Source: Rana temporaria
Lineage: Eukaryota > Chordata > Amphibia > Anura > Ranidae
Reading direction: 5' to 3'
Assembly: GCF_905171775.1 (NCBI RefSeq)
Contig: NC_053490.1
Span: 156,556,469-156,620,468, forward strand
DNA length: 64,000 bases
Positions 11,371-23,454 of this stretch are shown piece by piece; the stretch's first letter is position 1, and each line of letters begins with the position of its first letter. Both the position numbers and the translations under genes were made by a program. Under the pieces are notes generated by a model. It had not been told where the DNA came from. It made no database searches and saw only the letters and a program-made list of their open reading frames with translations.

Positions 11371-12587
11371 GATGAAGGAAATTCCCAGTCGCTTTATGTA
11401 CAAACAAAACACATTTTGTTTTAAAATATCACTTTTGGCACCCTACATGGGCAGGTTTAGGACATCTGCCCACTTCATGGGTAGGGTTAGGACATCTCTC
11501 AAGCATGTTATTAAACTAATTGTGCAATGTTATTATTTTATTTCAAGCCTGCTCCCCACCAAATTGTATTTTTACATAATTTTTCTTTTGCATTTGTACA
11601 TGTTCCCCCGGCCGTGAAAAGCTCTAAATAGCCTTTGTTTGACAATACCTTGCGTAATAAATTTGACAATAGAGAGAAATGATTTTCATGATTGAATTTT
11701 CTTGCAAAGTCTAACTTCCCTACACTACAAAAACCTGGAGTATAGTTAAAGACAGCATTTCAAAAGGCATGTACAGTAGGCATGTGTGGCATCATAAAAT
11801 GCCAAAAGGAAGGGAATTTACAATCCGCTTATGTCCATACTAAGAGCCATCAATTCCTCCTTTCATATATAGAAGATGCTTAGTAAGCATTTTTTAAGGT
11901 TACTGATCATCAAACAATAAATCATATGTTTCTGTACCTGCATCCTGGGCTCCCTAGTAGAATTGTTTTGAATATTCAAACCACAAGTTCTTGTGTGCAT
12001 AAAGCTTCTGTGACTAACTTAGGAGTGCAGTATGTTTGAAATAACGTCTCAGGCTTAATTGCACAATATTTGCAAAAAAAAAAAAAAAAAGTGCCAGTCA
12101 ACCATCTTAACATGTTCCTTACAGGCAAGCTGATTTTAAGTTCAAACTCATCTTATTTGTAATATATAGTGAATTACAAAACTGTGCTGATTATTTAAAA
12201 AAAAACTTTTCTATTCTTACACATTTACACATGGCACATTGCATGTAACATGTTTATAGGCATTGTTCAAGTTCAGTTCAGACAAAAATGACATAGCTAC
12301 AAAGCACTGCAAAGTGCTGTAGCACAGCCATAATAGATTACTATAAAATGCGAGAATTTTAAAACAGCAAGGATGAGAGGAGGGTGATGGCACAATAGAA
12401 GAAGACTTCTAGGGGATAACTGCTAGTCCATCCAAAGAAAGAGCTAGTCCATAATAATAGTCCAAGCGTAAATATAGATATACTGTAGTCCCAATACACT
12501 CTTCAGGCTGCCTGTCTCCAGAGCTAGAAGTGATCTCTGCAGCAAAGGGAAAAGAAAAGACAAGTGGCATCTGAGTGTAGTAGTATA
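11371..12587. other. No gene; poly(A) tract
   Basis: AT-rich, apparently low-repeat DNA. An A run of about 18 occurs near 12072-12089. I found no matching duplication that would mark it as a retroposon tail. Confidence 0.45.
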
Positions 12588-13009
12588 GAAAACACATTTG
12601 TTAGCGTGATCAAAGCAACTTACATAAAGAAAAAAAGACCAAGTTCACCTGATAGTGAAGCCGCTTTGAGCCATCTGGTCCCAGAGTTCCACTCAGTAGA
12701 TGGAGATACACAGAGATCCAACTGGGTCTGCTGGATTATGAAGACTGGAGACTTCCAGGTACATCATGGGACACACAGGGGAAGTGGATGTGACCTCAGC
12801 GTCTCATCTCATCTGGGCTTACATCACATCTGCTTTCCCTGTGTGTCCCAAGGTATACGCAGAAGTGGGAACCAGCAGGATCCCTGTGTAGCTCCATCCA
12901 CCGAGTGCAACTCCATGACCGGATGGTTCAGAGTTGCTTCACACTCAGATGAGCATGGTCTTTTATTCTTTATGTGTGTTGTTTTGATTGCGCTAATAGA
13001 TGTGTTTTC
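12588..13009. mobile_element. Foldback element F (diverged arms)
   Basis: Left arm 12588-12794 and right arm 12824-13009 are inverted copies with many substitutions. gaaaacacat opens the left arm, and its complement, preceded by gcgctaatag, closes the right. gggacacacaggg (12768-12780) pairs with ccctgtgtgtccc (12837-12849). The outer arms carry ttagcgtgatcaaa/gattgcgctaa, the same GCGC-type edge as foldbacks A-D. The ~30-nt spacer has no clear hammerhead core. Confidence 0.7.
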
Positions 13010-13133
13010 AATACTACCACACTCAGATGGTGCCTATCTTCCCTTTCTTGTGTTTGCTCACAACTTGAAAGCAACTGCAGTCCAAAAAAAAGCAGAGATT
13101 TCATTCATAGATTTGAGATGTTCAAATACGTGT

Positions 13134-14979
13134 TTAAGACCCACTCACGTATATATGCGTCGGCATTTTAAAGATGGATATCTCGTAACGGCAGCAGCTG
13201 TTGCCACAACCGAGATATCCATCTTTCCTGTGAGTGGTCCTGTTAACGATAACGGTGGTCTCCGTGGCGGATTCACCGCAAGATCACCGTTATCATTGGC
13301 GGGAGATGGCCCCCTCTCCCGTGCCCTCTGCCGCTTACCGGAGCCCTCGGCAGCGGCGGAGGCACTTGGTGCCTTCCTTCTGCACGGCTGGGATACGAGT
13401 GAGGGCAAGATGGTCCCCACCCATCTCCATAGAATAGCAGGGCGGAAGCAACGTCAAAACGTCACTTTGACGCCCATGCTTCTTAAAGGCATATTTTCCT
13501 GTTGTCATTTTTAAAATGGCAATTTTTTTTTTTATTATTATTGCATTTTAGTCTAAATATGAGATCTGAGGGCCAGATTCACGTACAAGAGCGCCGGTGT
13601 AACGTAACCCGTTTACGATACACCGCCGCAAGTTTCCAGTTTTAGTGCCCGATCCACAAAGCACTTACCTGGAAACTTGCGGTGGTGTATCGTAAAGACG
13701 TCCGGCGCAAGGCGGGCCAATTCAAATGGGCGTGTGCCATTTAAATTAGGCACGCTCCTGCGCCGGACCTACTGCGCATGCTCCGTTTCGCAATTCCCGT
13801 CGTGCTTTGGGCGCAGTGACATCATTTTTTCGAACGGCGATGCGCGTAGTGTAATTCCGTATTCCCGGATGGCTTACGCAAACGACGTTCATTTTTAAAT
13901 TTCGACGCGGGAACGACGGCCATACTTTAGACAGCAATACGTTTGCTGACTAAAGTTAGGGCACCAAAAACGACGACTAACTTTGCAACGGGAAACTAGA
14001 CTAGCGGCGACGTAGCGAACGCGAAAATCCATCGTGGAACGCCGTAACTCCTAATTTGCATACCCGACGCTGGTTTACGACGCGAACTCCCCCCAGCAGC
14101 GGCCGCGGTACTGCATCCTAAGATCCGACAGTGTAAAACAATTACACCTGTCGGATCTTATGGATATCTATGCGTAACTGATTCTATGAATCAGTCGCAT
14201 AGATAGAAACAGAGATACGACGGCGTATCAGCAGATACGCCGTTGTATCTCTTTTGTGAATCTGGCCCTGAGGTCTTTTTGACCCCAGATCACATATTTA
14301 GGAGAACCTGTCATGCTTTTTTCTATTACAAGGGATGTTTACATCCCTTGTAATAGGAATAAAAGTGACATTTTTTTTTTAAAGTGTAAAAATTAATAAA
14401 ATAAATTAAAATAAATAATAAAACAAAAAAATAAAATTTAAAGCGCCCCGTCTCGACGAGCTCGCATGCAGAAGCGAACACATACGTGAGTAGCACCCGC
14501 ATATAAAAACAGTGTTAAAACCGCACAAGTGAGGTATCGTTAGAGCGAGAGCAATAATTCTAGCCCTAGACCTCCTATGTAACTCAAAAGATGCAACCTA
14601 TAGAATTTTTTAAACGTCGCCTATGGAGATTTTTAAGGGTAAAAGTTTGACGCCATTCCACAAGCGGGCGCAATTTTGAAGTGTGACATGTTGGGTATCA
14701 TTTTACTCGGCGTAGCATTATCTTTCACAATATAAAAAAAAATGGGCTAACTTTACTGTTGTCTTATTTTTTAATTAAAAAAAGTAATTTTTTTTCCAAA
14801 AAAAGTGCACTTGTAAGACCAGTGCGCAAATACGGTGTGACAAAAAGTATTATAATGACCGCCATTTTATACTCTAGGGTGTTAGAAAAAAATATAAAAT
14901 GTTTGGGGGTTCTAAGTAATTTTCTAGCAAAAAAAACTGTTTTAATCTTGTAAACAGGCAAGGTCCTTAAGTGGTTAAT
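13134..14979 (+). mobile_element. Long TTAA element, family T5, with nested MITE
   Basis: Right end ccttaagtggttaa (TTAA 14976-14979). The left end is placed at ttaagacccactcac, less securely. A hairpin tattacaagggatg/catcccttgtaata lies near 14323-14358. The body is interrupted by the Harbinger-like MITE at 13570-14268. Two mirror-image frames of 64-65 codons at about 14760-14960 lie in an A/T-run-rich stretch and are not genes. Confidence 0.6.
13570..14268. mobile_element. PIF/Harbinger-like MITE, copy 3
   Basis: Ends gggccagattcacg and (reverse complement) gggccagattcacaaa. 3-bp duplication TGA at 13567-13569 and 14269-14271. Typical gatacgacggcgtatc/gatacgccgttgtatc tracts at the right end. 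Confidence 0.9.
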
Positions 14980-15560
14980 ATTTAAAACTAAAATTGGTTT
15001 TAAATTGTGTGATATTCATGCTGACAAAAGTTTTAACGTTTTTATGACAGATGTGCATGCTTTAAAGTGACCCTTGCTATTCCTTTCACCATCCCATGAC
15101 CACATTTCAATCTTTAGTACACTGTGCTAAACACAAACACTTTAATTGAAACATTCCCCAATAGCCACAAACGATAAATTAATTTTGTGTGTACCAAATA
15201 CCTCCACAAACCCAGATATTACCATGCAAATATAACAATGACAATATCACTGTGCTGTACAAATCCTGTGCAGAGAGCTGTAGAAGGGACCTAGCAGACT
15301 CTATCCATGACAGGGCTGCCTGCAGAAAATATAGGAGCGGCCGGGACAAGACTAATCACTTGTACAATAAGAGAAGTAGCAGTGACTGGGCTCTGTTACA
15401 GGAAGCTCCTGCACAGAGGTAATGGTTCACACTTGATTACTGCACAAATCTAGGAGAAATACAAAAAATACATCAAAATGCAAGTAAGAATACACATGGA
15501 TCTTGTATTTAGACAATATTTGTTCATCCCAAAGTTCAGCTATAAAACCATGGAACTCTT
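14980..15560. other. No recognised feature
   Basis: Low-repeat DNA; a 77-codon frame at 15189 has no domain. Nothing else seen. Confidence 0.45.
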
Positions 15561-15574
15561 TCTATGGCTCCATG

Positions 15575-15790
15575 TTTGAAATAGGATACCATACCAGGCC
15601 ACATGCGCCCACCCCAAAGCACCTCGTCGCCATGTTGATGGGGACAAGGGCCTCTACTACACAACCTTGGCCGGTGATTGTGGGGGCCTGCAGGCATGGG
15701 GCTAATCGGAATCTGGAAGCCCCCTTTAAAAAGGGGGCCCCAGATCCTGGCCTCCCGCATGTGAATGAGTACATGGTACCCCTGCCCATT
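15575..15790. repeat. Dispersed repeat, family R1-like
   Basis: GC-rich block with ggaagccccc, tttaaaaagggggcccc and ccatgttgatggggac. It contains overlapping open frames on both strands (75-103 codons), which reflect base composition. Relation to R1 is by general wording only. Confidence 0.45.
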
Positions 15791-16147
15791 CACCAAAATA
15801 GTGTCACAAGTTAATAAAATCACACAGGCAGTTTAAAAAAAAAAATTGAGATCCGTGAAGACTGGCTGCCTCCTGCAGGCTCCGCCATCTGACATTGCTA
15901 ATATAGGTAAGGGGTGGGGCCACCTGGCTATGTCACCTGCTGGCCTTGCCACTGTGACATCACGGACCGGTGCATTCTGTTGATGTCACATGGGGAGGGG
16001 CGACCAGGTGCGGCAGCGTCTTTGTTACTTTTTCTTTTTCAGCTCGGGCAAGAGGTGTGATGGGGATTGTTTTTATTACCTTTTGACACTTTTTTGGTGA
16101 ATGGGTAATTTCCATATAGGGCAGGTCAGGATCTGGGGGTCCCCTTC

Positions 16148-16560
16148 TTAACCACTTAAGGACCGCCCCATGTACATATACTGCCACAGGGCAGCCCTTT
16201 AGCGCAAATTCACATATATGTATATCATTGTTTCTTCCTGTTCTGCAGAGTCCTTCTTACATCAGAGTCTGCAGAGCCCTCCTTACATCAGAGACCGCAA
16301 AGCCCTTCTTACATCACAGTTTGCAAAGCCCCCCCGCCTTACATCACAGTCTGCAGAGCCCTCTCTTACACCACAGTCTGCAGAGCCCTCCCCCTTACAT
16401 CAAAGTCAGCAAAATTTCACTGTATGGGGGAGCTCTAATGTAAAGGGAAACTCTGATGGAAGGGGTGCTCTGGGAAACCGGATTTAAGGGGTGCTCTGAT
16501 GTAGGGGGGAATGCTGTAGACTCTGTTGTAAAGGGTAACTCCTGATGTAAGTGGGTTTCT
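16148..16560. repeat. Orientation-switching ~26-30-bp minisatellite next to a TTAA element end
   Basis: ttaaccacttaaggaccgcc at 16148 is the end of a TTAA element that stops near 16205. From about 16233 to 16413 there are six imperfect copies of a unit containing ctgcagagccct and ttacatcagagt. From about 16430 to 16560 the complement wording appears instead (gctctgatgtaggg, actctgttgtaaaggg, actcctgatgtaag), so the array changes strand. Confidence 0.75.
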
Positions 16561-16886
16561 GCTCGCCAAAGTCCCCAATTTTTTCAGTAGCACTGGGACC
16601 CTATCCACAGGTGAATAATGCGCAAAAGGTGCAGAATTTGAAGCATGCAACCAATGCACAGACACATTATGAATACTTGATTACATTTTTAGATAACCGG
16701 GAAGCAGCACATACTGAGCAAAAGGGTTGATTTACCAAAGAAACATAGGCTGTTCACTTTGCAGGGTAAGTTGCACTTTGCAAGGGGATTTTCATCGGAA
16801 TCATCCCCAAAATATGTTTGACTTAATGCATATCTTTATACTAGCTATTTAAAGGGCACCTGGCAGGAGTTTGGTAACTGTAATTC

Positions 16887-17101
16887 CGCGTACACACGAT
16901 CGGAATTTCCGATGGAAAAAGTCAGACTGACTTTTTCCATAGGATATTCCGATCGTGTAGCCCCATCTGAGTTTTTTCATGGAAAATTCACATGAATTCC
17001 ATTAGAGTTTAGATAAAGAACATGTTCTATTTACCTCTGATGGAATTCTGTCGGAATTCCGATGTGATTTGGCCGGACAAAAGCCCAATCATGTGTACGC
17101 A
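16887..17101. mobile_element. MITE with GTACACACGA ends, family M2 (copy 1)
   Basis: Inverted ends gcgtacacacgat and (reverse complement) gcgtacacatgat. A near-perfect hairpin around gtcagactgac fills the left third. Related elements are at 43510-43668 and 51136-51617. Confidence 0.7.
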
Positions 17102-17690
17102 CCCTCTCTGGAATCGTGTGGACAATAACAATCAGGTTTATTTCACATATAAATTCTAGAAAATGTCTACTTTTGTATTTTATAGTCAGCCCTGCTCCAG
17201 TCCAGCGCTAACCTAAGGACACCTTTGTCTATTTAGCTGGGTATCAACTAACCCAGAATGCACCAGCAAGCATTTTACATCAGTCATTACTTTAGACCCA
17301 GATGTCTACCTGCACAAAAATTTTGTGGAGACAATTTTATATCTATGCTAAAAATTATTACCTTATATGACCTCATAACATCAGCATATAAACTCACAAT
17401 ATTTGGACTAAATATTAATTATCTTTAATTACCTTCATAATCAAATTTTGTTTCACATTATTTTGACGCATATGCATATTATACAAGAAACCACATTGTA
17501 TAAGGGTCATTACAATTCTGAAAGTCATATCTAACACAAAATTGTTGACAGTTTTTTGTCAGCGTTATTCAAAAAGTCTTACATTAGTAAGGCAAAAGTG
17601 AAGAGTAAGGCAGAGTGAACCGACAATAGTCATTATATAGTAAAGTAGGATGAAACAATGCTGTGTTCACTAAAAATATTATTACTGAAA
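17102..17690. other. No recognised feature
   Basis: AT-rich, apparently low-repeat DNA; no credible open frame. Confidence 0.45.
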
Positions 17691-17693
17691 AAA

Positions 17694-18392
17694 GGGCCAG
17701 ATTCACAGCGGAGATACGACGAAGTATCTCAGATACGCCGTCGTATCTCTCAGAGTATCTATGCGACTGATTCATAGAATCAGTTACGCATAGATAGCCC
17801 TAAGATCCGACAGGTGTAATTGTTTTACACTGTCGGATCTTAGGACACAGTACGGCAGCCGCCGCTGGGGGGAGTTTGCGTCGTTAACCAGTGTCGGGTA
17901 TGCAAATTAGGAGTTACGGCGATCCACGACGGTTTTTCGCGTTCGCTACATCGCCGCTAGTCTAGTTTCCCGTCGCAAAGTTAGTTGTCGTTTTGGGTGC
18001 CTTAACTTTACACAGCAAACGTATTGCTGTATAAAGTATGGCCGTCGTTCCCGCGTCGAAATTTGAAATTTCACGTCGTTTACGTAAGACGTCCGGGAAT
18101 ACGGAAGTACGCTACTCACGTCGCCGATTGAAAAAATGACGTCAGTTCGCGCAAAGCACTGCAGGAATTTCGAAACGGAGCATGCGCAGTAGGTCCGGTG
18201 CGGGAGCGCGCCTAATTTAAATGGTATCAGCCCCATTTGATTTGGACCGCCTTGCGCCGGACGTGTTTACGATACACCGCCGCAAGTTTCCAGGTAAGTG
18301 CTTTGTGGATCGGGCACTAAAACTGAAAACTTGCGGCGGTGTAACGTAAACGGCTTATGTTACACGGGCGCAATTGTAGCTGAATCTGGCCC
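17694..18392. mobile_element. PIF/Harbinger-like MITE, copy 4
   Basis: Ends gggccagattcacag and (reverse complement) gggccagattcagct; 3-bp duplication AAA at 17691-17693 and 18393-18395. The body is closely related to copy 3 in the opposite orientation. Confidence 0.9.
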
Positions 18393-18860
18393 AAAGGGTT
18401 GATTTTCTTCATACTTGAATGTGTGATGCATTGATTCATGTTTGCCACACCTCAATTTACAGTGTCTATGTGATATTCACCAAAGGGTTGTAATTATGTT
18501 ATTGTAGTAAAAAATGCTTACCTTTTTAAATGACTTTATGGGATAATCAAAGGATTTCACCATGTGTTCACAAATCACAGAGAACATATATTGCCAAAAA
18601 TGTCCCCTTTCTTCTGTTCTAAAAAAAATGTAGTGAACTCCATATTGTCTTTTGCTACTCTTCTTATGCATTCTTAAGATTCCAAGGAGTGCAATCCTAA
18701 CTGGCAGAGAAAATAATGCTGATGATGAATTGTATTTGTTTTACTCACAGAGTGATGGGAAGAATGGCACAAATTAATTCAATGTACTGTAATTTTATGA
18801 AAAAAACAGCTTATGCACATGAACATGAAGTTGCCATCATCCCTCAATGATTATAAAAGT
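18393..18860. other. No recognised feature
   Basis: AT-rich DNA between two mobile elements; no gene signal. Confidence 0.45.
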
Positions 18861-19511
18861 TGAATAACCTCTAGGGTTGGGATTATGTGGGAAACAATAA
18901 TAATCAAAGAATATATAGAAAATAATTTATTATATAGAAAAATAGAAAATTCATAATAATACAATATAGTACATGATATAAAAACACAGATTGGGGACAA
19001 GGAAATGACAAAAGATATAATGCCACAATTCTAATTCTCCAAAAAGGAGGCAGTTGAAAGATGGCTCGTCCAACGCCCTTCAAACAATAATTACAATTTG
19101 TTCTTCTTCAGGGATATCATATTATATCTTTTATCTAGAATAAATCCGAAAAAAAAATCATAATAATTTTAATTTTTAAACAATGTCAGAAAAAAATCAC
19201 ATCCAATGTGAGTAATTTTAGGATAGAAAACTCACTTCATTGAATCCTCTAAAGATGTGTGCATTCCCCCAGCAGACACAGTGCTTTCATAGATTCCTCA
19301 TCAAGTCTAATTCTGAATATCACAAAAACAGGTTACCAAATCTCATCGGAGACTAGGATCACTATCCAATGCAGAGGGCGTCTTTTTGAGAAGATCTGAC
19401 TAAAAGATTATAAAAATATAACCCCATATTTTTCTATATTATACATTTTTTTCTATATATTCTTTGATTATTATTGTTGCCCACATAATCCCAGCCCTAA
19501 AGGGTTATTCA
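18861..19511. mobile_element. Foldback element E with ~65-bp terminal inverted repeats
   Basis: Left end tgaataacctctagggttgg and right end (reverse complement) tgaataaccctttagggctg; the arms continue through cacataatccc and aataataatcaaagaatat to about 18925/19445. On the minus strand at 19111-19078 the interior carries CTGAAGA, a helix-forming AACAA/TTGTT tract and GAAG, resembling a hammerhead core with one wrong base (GAAG for GAAA). I found no clear target duplication. Confidence 0.75.
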
Positions 19512-20344
19512 TTGTTTATGTACTGTAATTTTTGCCCCAGCATTCTTTAAAAACACAATACTACAGACGCAGCAAATTTGCAGCAACAACAGTGTGACCA
19601 TAGCTTGACCATGCCCACATTCACGAAGGCCCATTGTAATATGATAACTAGAAGATATGTAAAAATAATTAAACTTATACATGTTATCTGCAGGACTTTT
19701 TTGGGGAAAAACCCCCCCATAATAAAACACTTTTGTTTGTAATAGCATTGGATTACTGTGAAGTCTTCATGCTGGGCATGAAGAGCTTCAAGTGATATTA
19801 TAAGCCCTTTCACACATGTCAAGCAAAGAAAACCATAAAGCAATTTCTGTCTGTTTATTTTTCTATCTTACTTTTTTCTTGTTAAGTAACCTTGCTGACA
19901 AAAAATTGCTTTTATCACAGTTTTTATTCAAGGTTGGTAGCTCTCACGGGTCCTGATAATGTTCACACTGGGGTAGGAAATAAGGGCACTTTCCCAGGTG
20001 GAGCCACGTTTAATAATAAAAACCTTTCAGATAATTTACCTTATCCTCCACTATATCCTAAATTGAAAAAAAAACGTTTTGGTTGTGGTTACTTGTGAAG
20101 ACCAATATACTCTATTTCAAGCAAAGCTGCTTTCTGCTTTTTTTTTTATCTTTCAAACATTCCTTTTAGCAAAATGAGTCCTGTACTCTCTTTTTGGTTC
20201 CTCACAATAAACTCTTTCAACCAGTTGAATTGACATTCTTAACTCTTACCTCCATATAGTAATCAGGCAGACACTTGTTGGCTAATTTTTATCAGCTATT
20301 CCTTGAAACCTGTTGTTTACACGTATTAACACTAATACCATGTC
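19512..20344. other. No recognised feature
   Basis: AT-rich DNA. Two overlapping minus-strand frames (79 and 98 codons, 19509-19843) show no known domain, and the Cys-rich wording looks incidental. Confidence 0.45.
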
Positions 20345-20358
20345 CATTTTTCGATTAT

Positions 20359-21864
20359 CAAAGTAAGAATATGATAAGCGCTCCAAATATAAGATAAATC
20401 ACAACAAAGGTATAAACATGTGATTCAAATGAATATAATAAACCGGAATATGTGACAAAACTCTAATGTGTATAGAGAGTGTATCCAAAAGGTGATGCAG
20501 GGGTATGACCTCTAGCTGTGGTAGGTATCTAACCCTCTGCGTAGCAACATGCATCAAAAACCACAGAAATGTGCAAAATACGAGTGATATAAAATCAAAT
20601 CAAAAAATGCGATGATCTAGCAGTCTATGGAAATGATGATATATAATTCCAATTTTCAGGTTCTTCACTCTGATTGTAGTGCAATATCCACACAGGTGTT
20701 GTAGTGCCCTTACCTTAAGGGTGCTATATGTGCGCATATAGTGTTGTCTCTCCAAGTCCCGAAGTCTCAGGTTTTTATCTGTCTCAGGATAGCTGGCTTG
20801 AGCTGTTCAGATGCTCCAAAGGATCCAGGTTCAATGATTCCGAATGTGAGATGCAGAAGGGAAAAAAGGAAATGCCTCCAATGGTGTAGTATATTGAAAT
20901 CCCAACAGGGTTTAATGCACCAAATACGGGGGGTTGCACAGACAAAAATAGATAAAATGTACAGGCAGCGTTTTGAATATCGCGGGGACGCGGCGTACAA
21001 ACTACATCTGATGAAGTCACGAGGTGCGTGACGTAACGCCGTAGGGAGTCGAGACCGAGGATCATCCGCACAAGCCGGAGGCCATCAGGACGTAAGGCGG
21101 TAGTTTGTACGCCGCGTCCCCGCGATATTCAAAACGCTGCCTGTACATTTTTTCTATTTTTGTCTGTGCAACCCCCCGTATTTGGTGCATTAAACCCTGT
21201 TGGGATTTCAATATACTACATCATTGGAGGCATTTCCTTTTTTCCCTTCTGCATCTCACATTCGGAATCATTGAACCTGGATCCTTTGGAGCATCTGAAC
21301 AGCTCAAGCCAGCTATCCTGGGACAGATGAGACCTGAGACTTCGGGACTTGGAGAGACAACACTATATGCGCACATATAGCACCCTTAAGGTAAGGGCAC
21401 TACAACACCTGTGTGGATATTGCACTACAATCAGAGTGAAGAACCTGAAAATTGGAATTATATATCATCATTTCCATAGACTGCTAGATCATCACCTATT
21501 TTGATTTGATTTTATATCACTCGTATTTTGCACATTTCTGTGGTTTTTGATGCATGTTGCTACGCAGAGGGTTAGATACCTACCACAGCTAGAGGTCATA
21601 CCCCTGCATCACCTTTTGGACACACTCTCTATACACATTAGAGTTTTGTCACATATTCCGGTTTATTATATTCATTTGAATCACATGTTTATACCTTTGT
21701 TGTGATTTATCTTATATTTGGAGCGCTTATCATATTCTTACTTTGCTTATACTTTCGTGTTATGTGAACACTTTCAGATATAGCTGCACCAGGTACATTT
21801 AGCACACTTTTTATCCTATTTTGTTTACTCACAGTAGCGCATCAGACTTTTTTCATATATTATT
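20359..21864. mobile_element. Foldback element C: 647-bp inverted arms, ribozyme-like spacer, one-sided tail
   Basis: Left arm 20359-21005 and right arm 21100-21745 are near-identical inverted copies, about 647 bp each. A 94-nt spacer lies between them, and a 119-bp unpaired tail follows on the right only. The flanks share a 14-mer with one mismatch, catttttcgattat (20345-20358) and catttttctattat (21865-21878), taken as the target duplication. The outer arm contains aagcgctccaaatataag. Arm divergence is low, so it is young or kept alike by conversion. The mirrored 77-96-codon frames in the two arms are symmetry artefacts. Confidence 0.85.
21006..21099 (+). ncRNA. Hammerhead-ribozyme-like core in spacer of foldback C
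   Basis: CTGATGA at 21008-21014 is followed by a perfect 6-bp helix GTCACG/CGTGAC (21016-21021, 21027-21032; loop aggtg), then GTAA at 21033-21036 where a canonical hammerhead has GAAA. CGCC next to it can pair with GGAG or GGCG further on, before a GTC (21048-21050) or GTA (21100-21102) triplet. Stem I would have to come from the foldback arms. One core base is wrong, so activity is doubtful. Confidence 0.45.
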
Positions 21865-21878
21865 CATTTTTCTATTAT

Positions 21879-22935
21879 GTAACATCTGCTCTGACCCCTG
21901 ACAAAAAACAATAAAAATAGAAAATGAATGTTGAACACAAGAAAAAACTTCTTAAAAAGGCAGGTTGTTATATTGATATAAACACCCTAACTTAAAATAT
22001 GAAGGTAAACTGCTGTTTATGTCTGCATAATCACTAAATGAGCTTCCATGTAGGAATGCATTTTGACTTTACTGAGTGTGAATAGCTAGGGCTGAACAGG
22101 TTAGAGCCGCAGGGAGAAGTTCCTGTGCAACCAGCAAGAGATAACTAAAAGGTCTCTGCCAGGGGAGACATTACCACTTTAGGGAATTGTTGTAAGTAAA
22201 GGCTGTGGTTTGACAGAGCAACATTTACAAACCAGTTTTGCTTCCTTGTGCCTTTTTTTTTGTCTAGATGCAATTTTCCAGTGGGCAGTTAAGAAGAAAA
22301 ATATATTTCAGCAATATGCATTTAACATTTTTAAAGCTGTAATCTCTGCGAACAGCTAAACACACTGTTGAAATGCATCAAAACAATCTGCTTTAGCTGC
22401 AATTTGTATTTTCTTTGTCAGCCATTCTTCTAATCCACACACCTTACCATACAGAATATACAGATTGATTTTTTTTCTTTTCTTTCATAGCTATGAAATA
22501 TAGTGAGAACGATACACTACCCCAGCCTGTTGAATATAATACATGGGTGTGCAGAATACATTTTATTAGATGTTATCCCCAGTAAAAATGTCCAATACAA
22601 TTCAGGGGCTTTGGAAGTCTTTCTTTATCAGGGCTGAAAGATAGTAAACTGGGGTCTGGATTTGGGATAATATTATGTGTAGCATGGAACTGAAGCATGG
22701 TCTGTACAGTCTGTTTCAGCTAAAAAAAACAATAGTCTGTCAAGGAACAACAGCACATCTGTAAGGTCATCAGTTTATCCGTATATCCTGTAAGCAAGTT
22801 TTCAGTGTTCATTGACTCACACCGTGGTCTTTAGTCTTGCATGGGTGTTCAGAAAAACCTTGAAAAATTGAGTTATAAGGCTCTGTTTTTCAACTAACAT
22901 AGTTCTTTTAAGCCAAATTGTGGGTATAAAAACAT
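21879..22935. other. No gene; low-repeat DNA
   Basis: I recognise no repeat here. Around 22070-22450 the base composition is balanced, with E-box, TTTGT and AT-rich motifs such as atatgcatttaac and gaaatgcatcaaaac, so it is a candidate conserved noncoding element. This is speculation from texture only. Confidence 0.35.
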
Positions 22936-22950
22936 ATTTCCCACCTCGCT

Positions 22951-23109
22951 TGCCTCTACAAGACTCTGGTCTGGCCGTACCTAGAGTACGCTGTCCAGTT
23001 TTGAGCACCAGTACTAAAAAAAGATGTACTGGAAATGGAATGACTACAAAGAAGGGCAACAAAGCTAATAAAGGGTCTGGAGGATATTAATTATGAGTGG
23101 AAAATGCAA
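22951..23109 (+). pseudogene. CR1-like LINE reverse-transcriptase C-terminal fragment
   Basis: Plus-strand translation reads LYKTLVWPYLEYAVQF, stop, APVLKKDVLEME, stop, LQRRATKLIKGLEDINYEW. This is the hallmark stretch (RPHLEYxVQFW...LERVQRRATK) of CR1-type LINEs. Two stops and short length mark it as a relic. Only about 50 codons survive. Confidence 0.75.
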
Positions 23110-23454
23110 TAACCATTCCAAATGAAAAATAAAATGCTTATATTTCACAATGTACAACAAAAACAAATGTTTTCAAAATATGGTACCCTTTATGATTAAA
23201 ATACAATCCTTGAGGTCCAGGCAACTGATTTTTCATACAGTGCCTAAAAAAAGTTTTTATACCCCTTGACATTTTCCACATTTTGTCATGTTGCAACCAA
23301 AAATTTAAATGTATTCTATTGGGGTTTTATGTGATAGACCAACACAAAGTGGCACATAATTGTGAAGTGGAAGGAAAATTAAAAATGTTTTTTTTATATT
23401 TTTTACAAATAAATATGTGAAAAGTGTGGCGTGCATTTGTATTCAGCCCTCTTT

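Noticed and set aside
12072..12089. Poly(A) tract as a possible retroposon tail
   Set aside because: No matching direct repeat found upstream, so no retroposed body could be defined.
12564..13514. 316-codon open frame, the longest in the window
   Set aside because: It runs through foldback F and into a TTAA element, has no recognisable domain, and shifts in composition along its length. Chance frame in repeat DNA.
20767..21380. Nearly identical protein-like frames on both sides (77 and 91 codons)
   Set aside because: They are mirror images produced by the inverted arms of foldback C.
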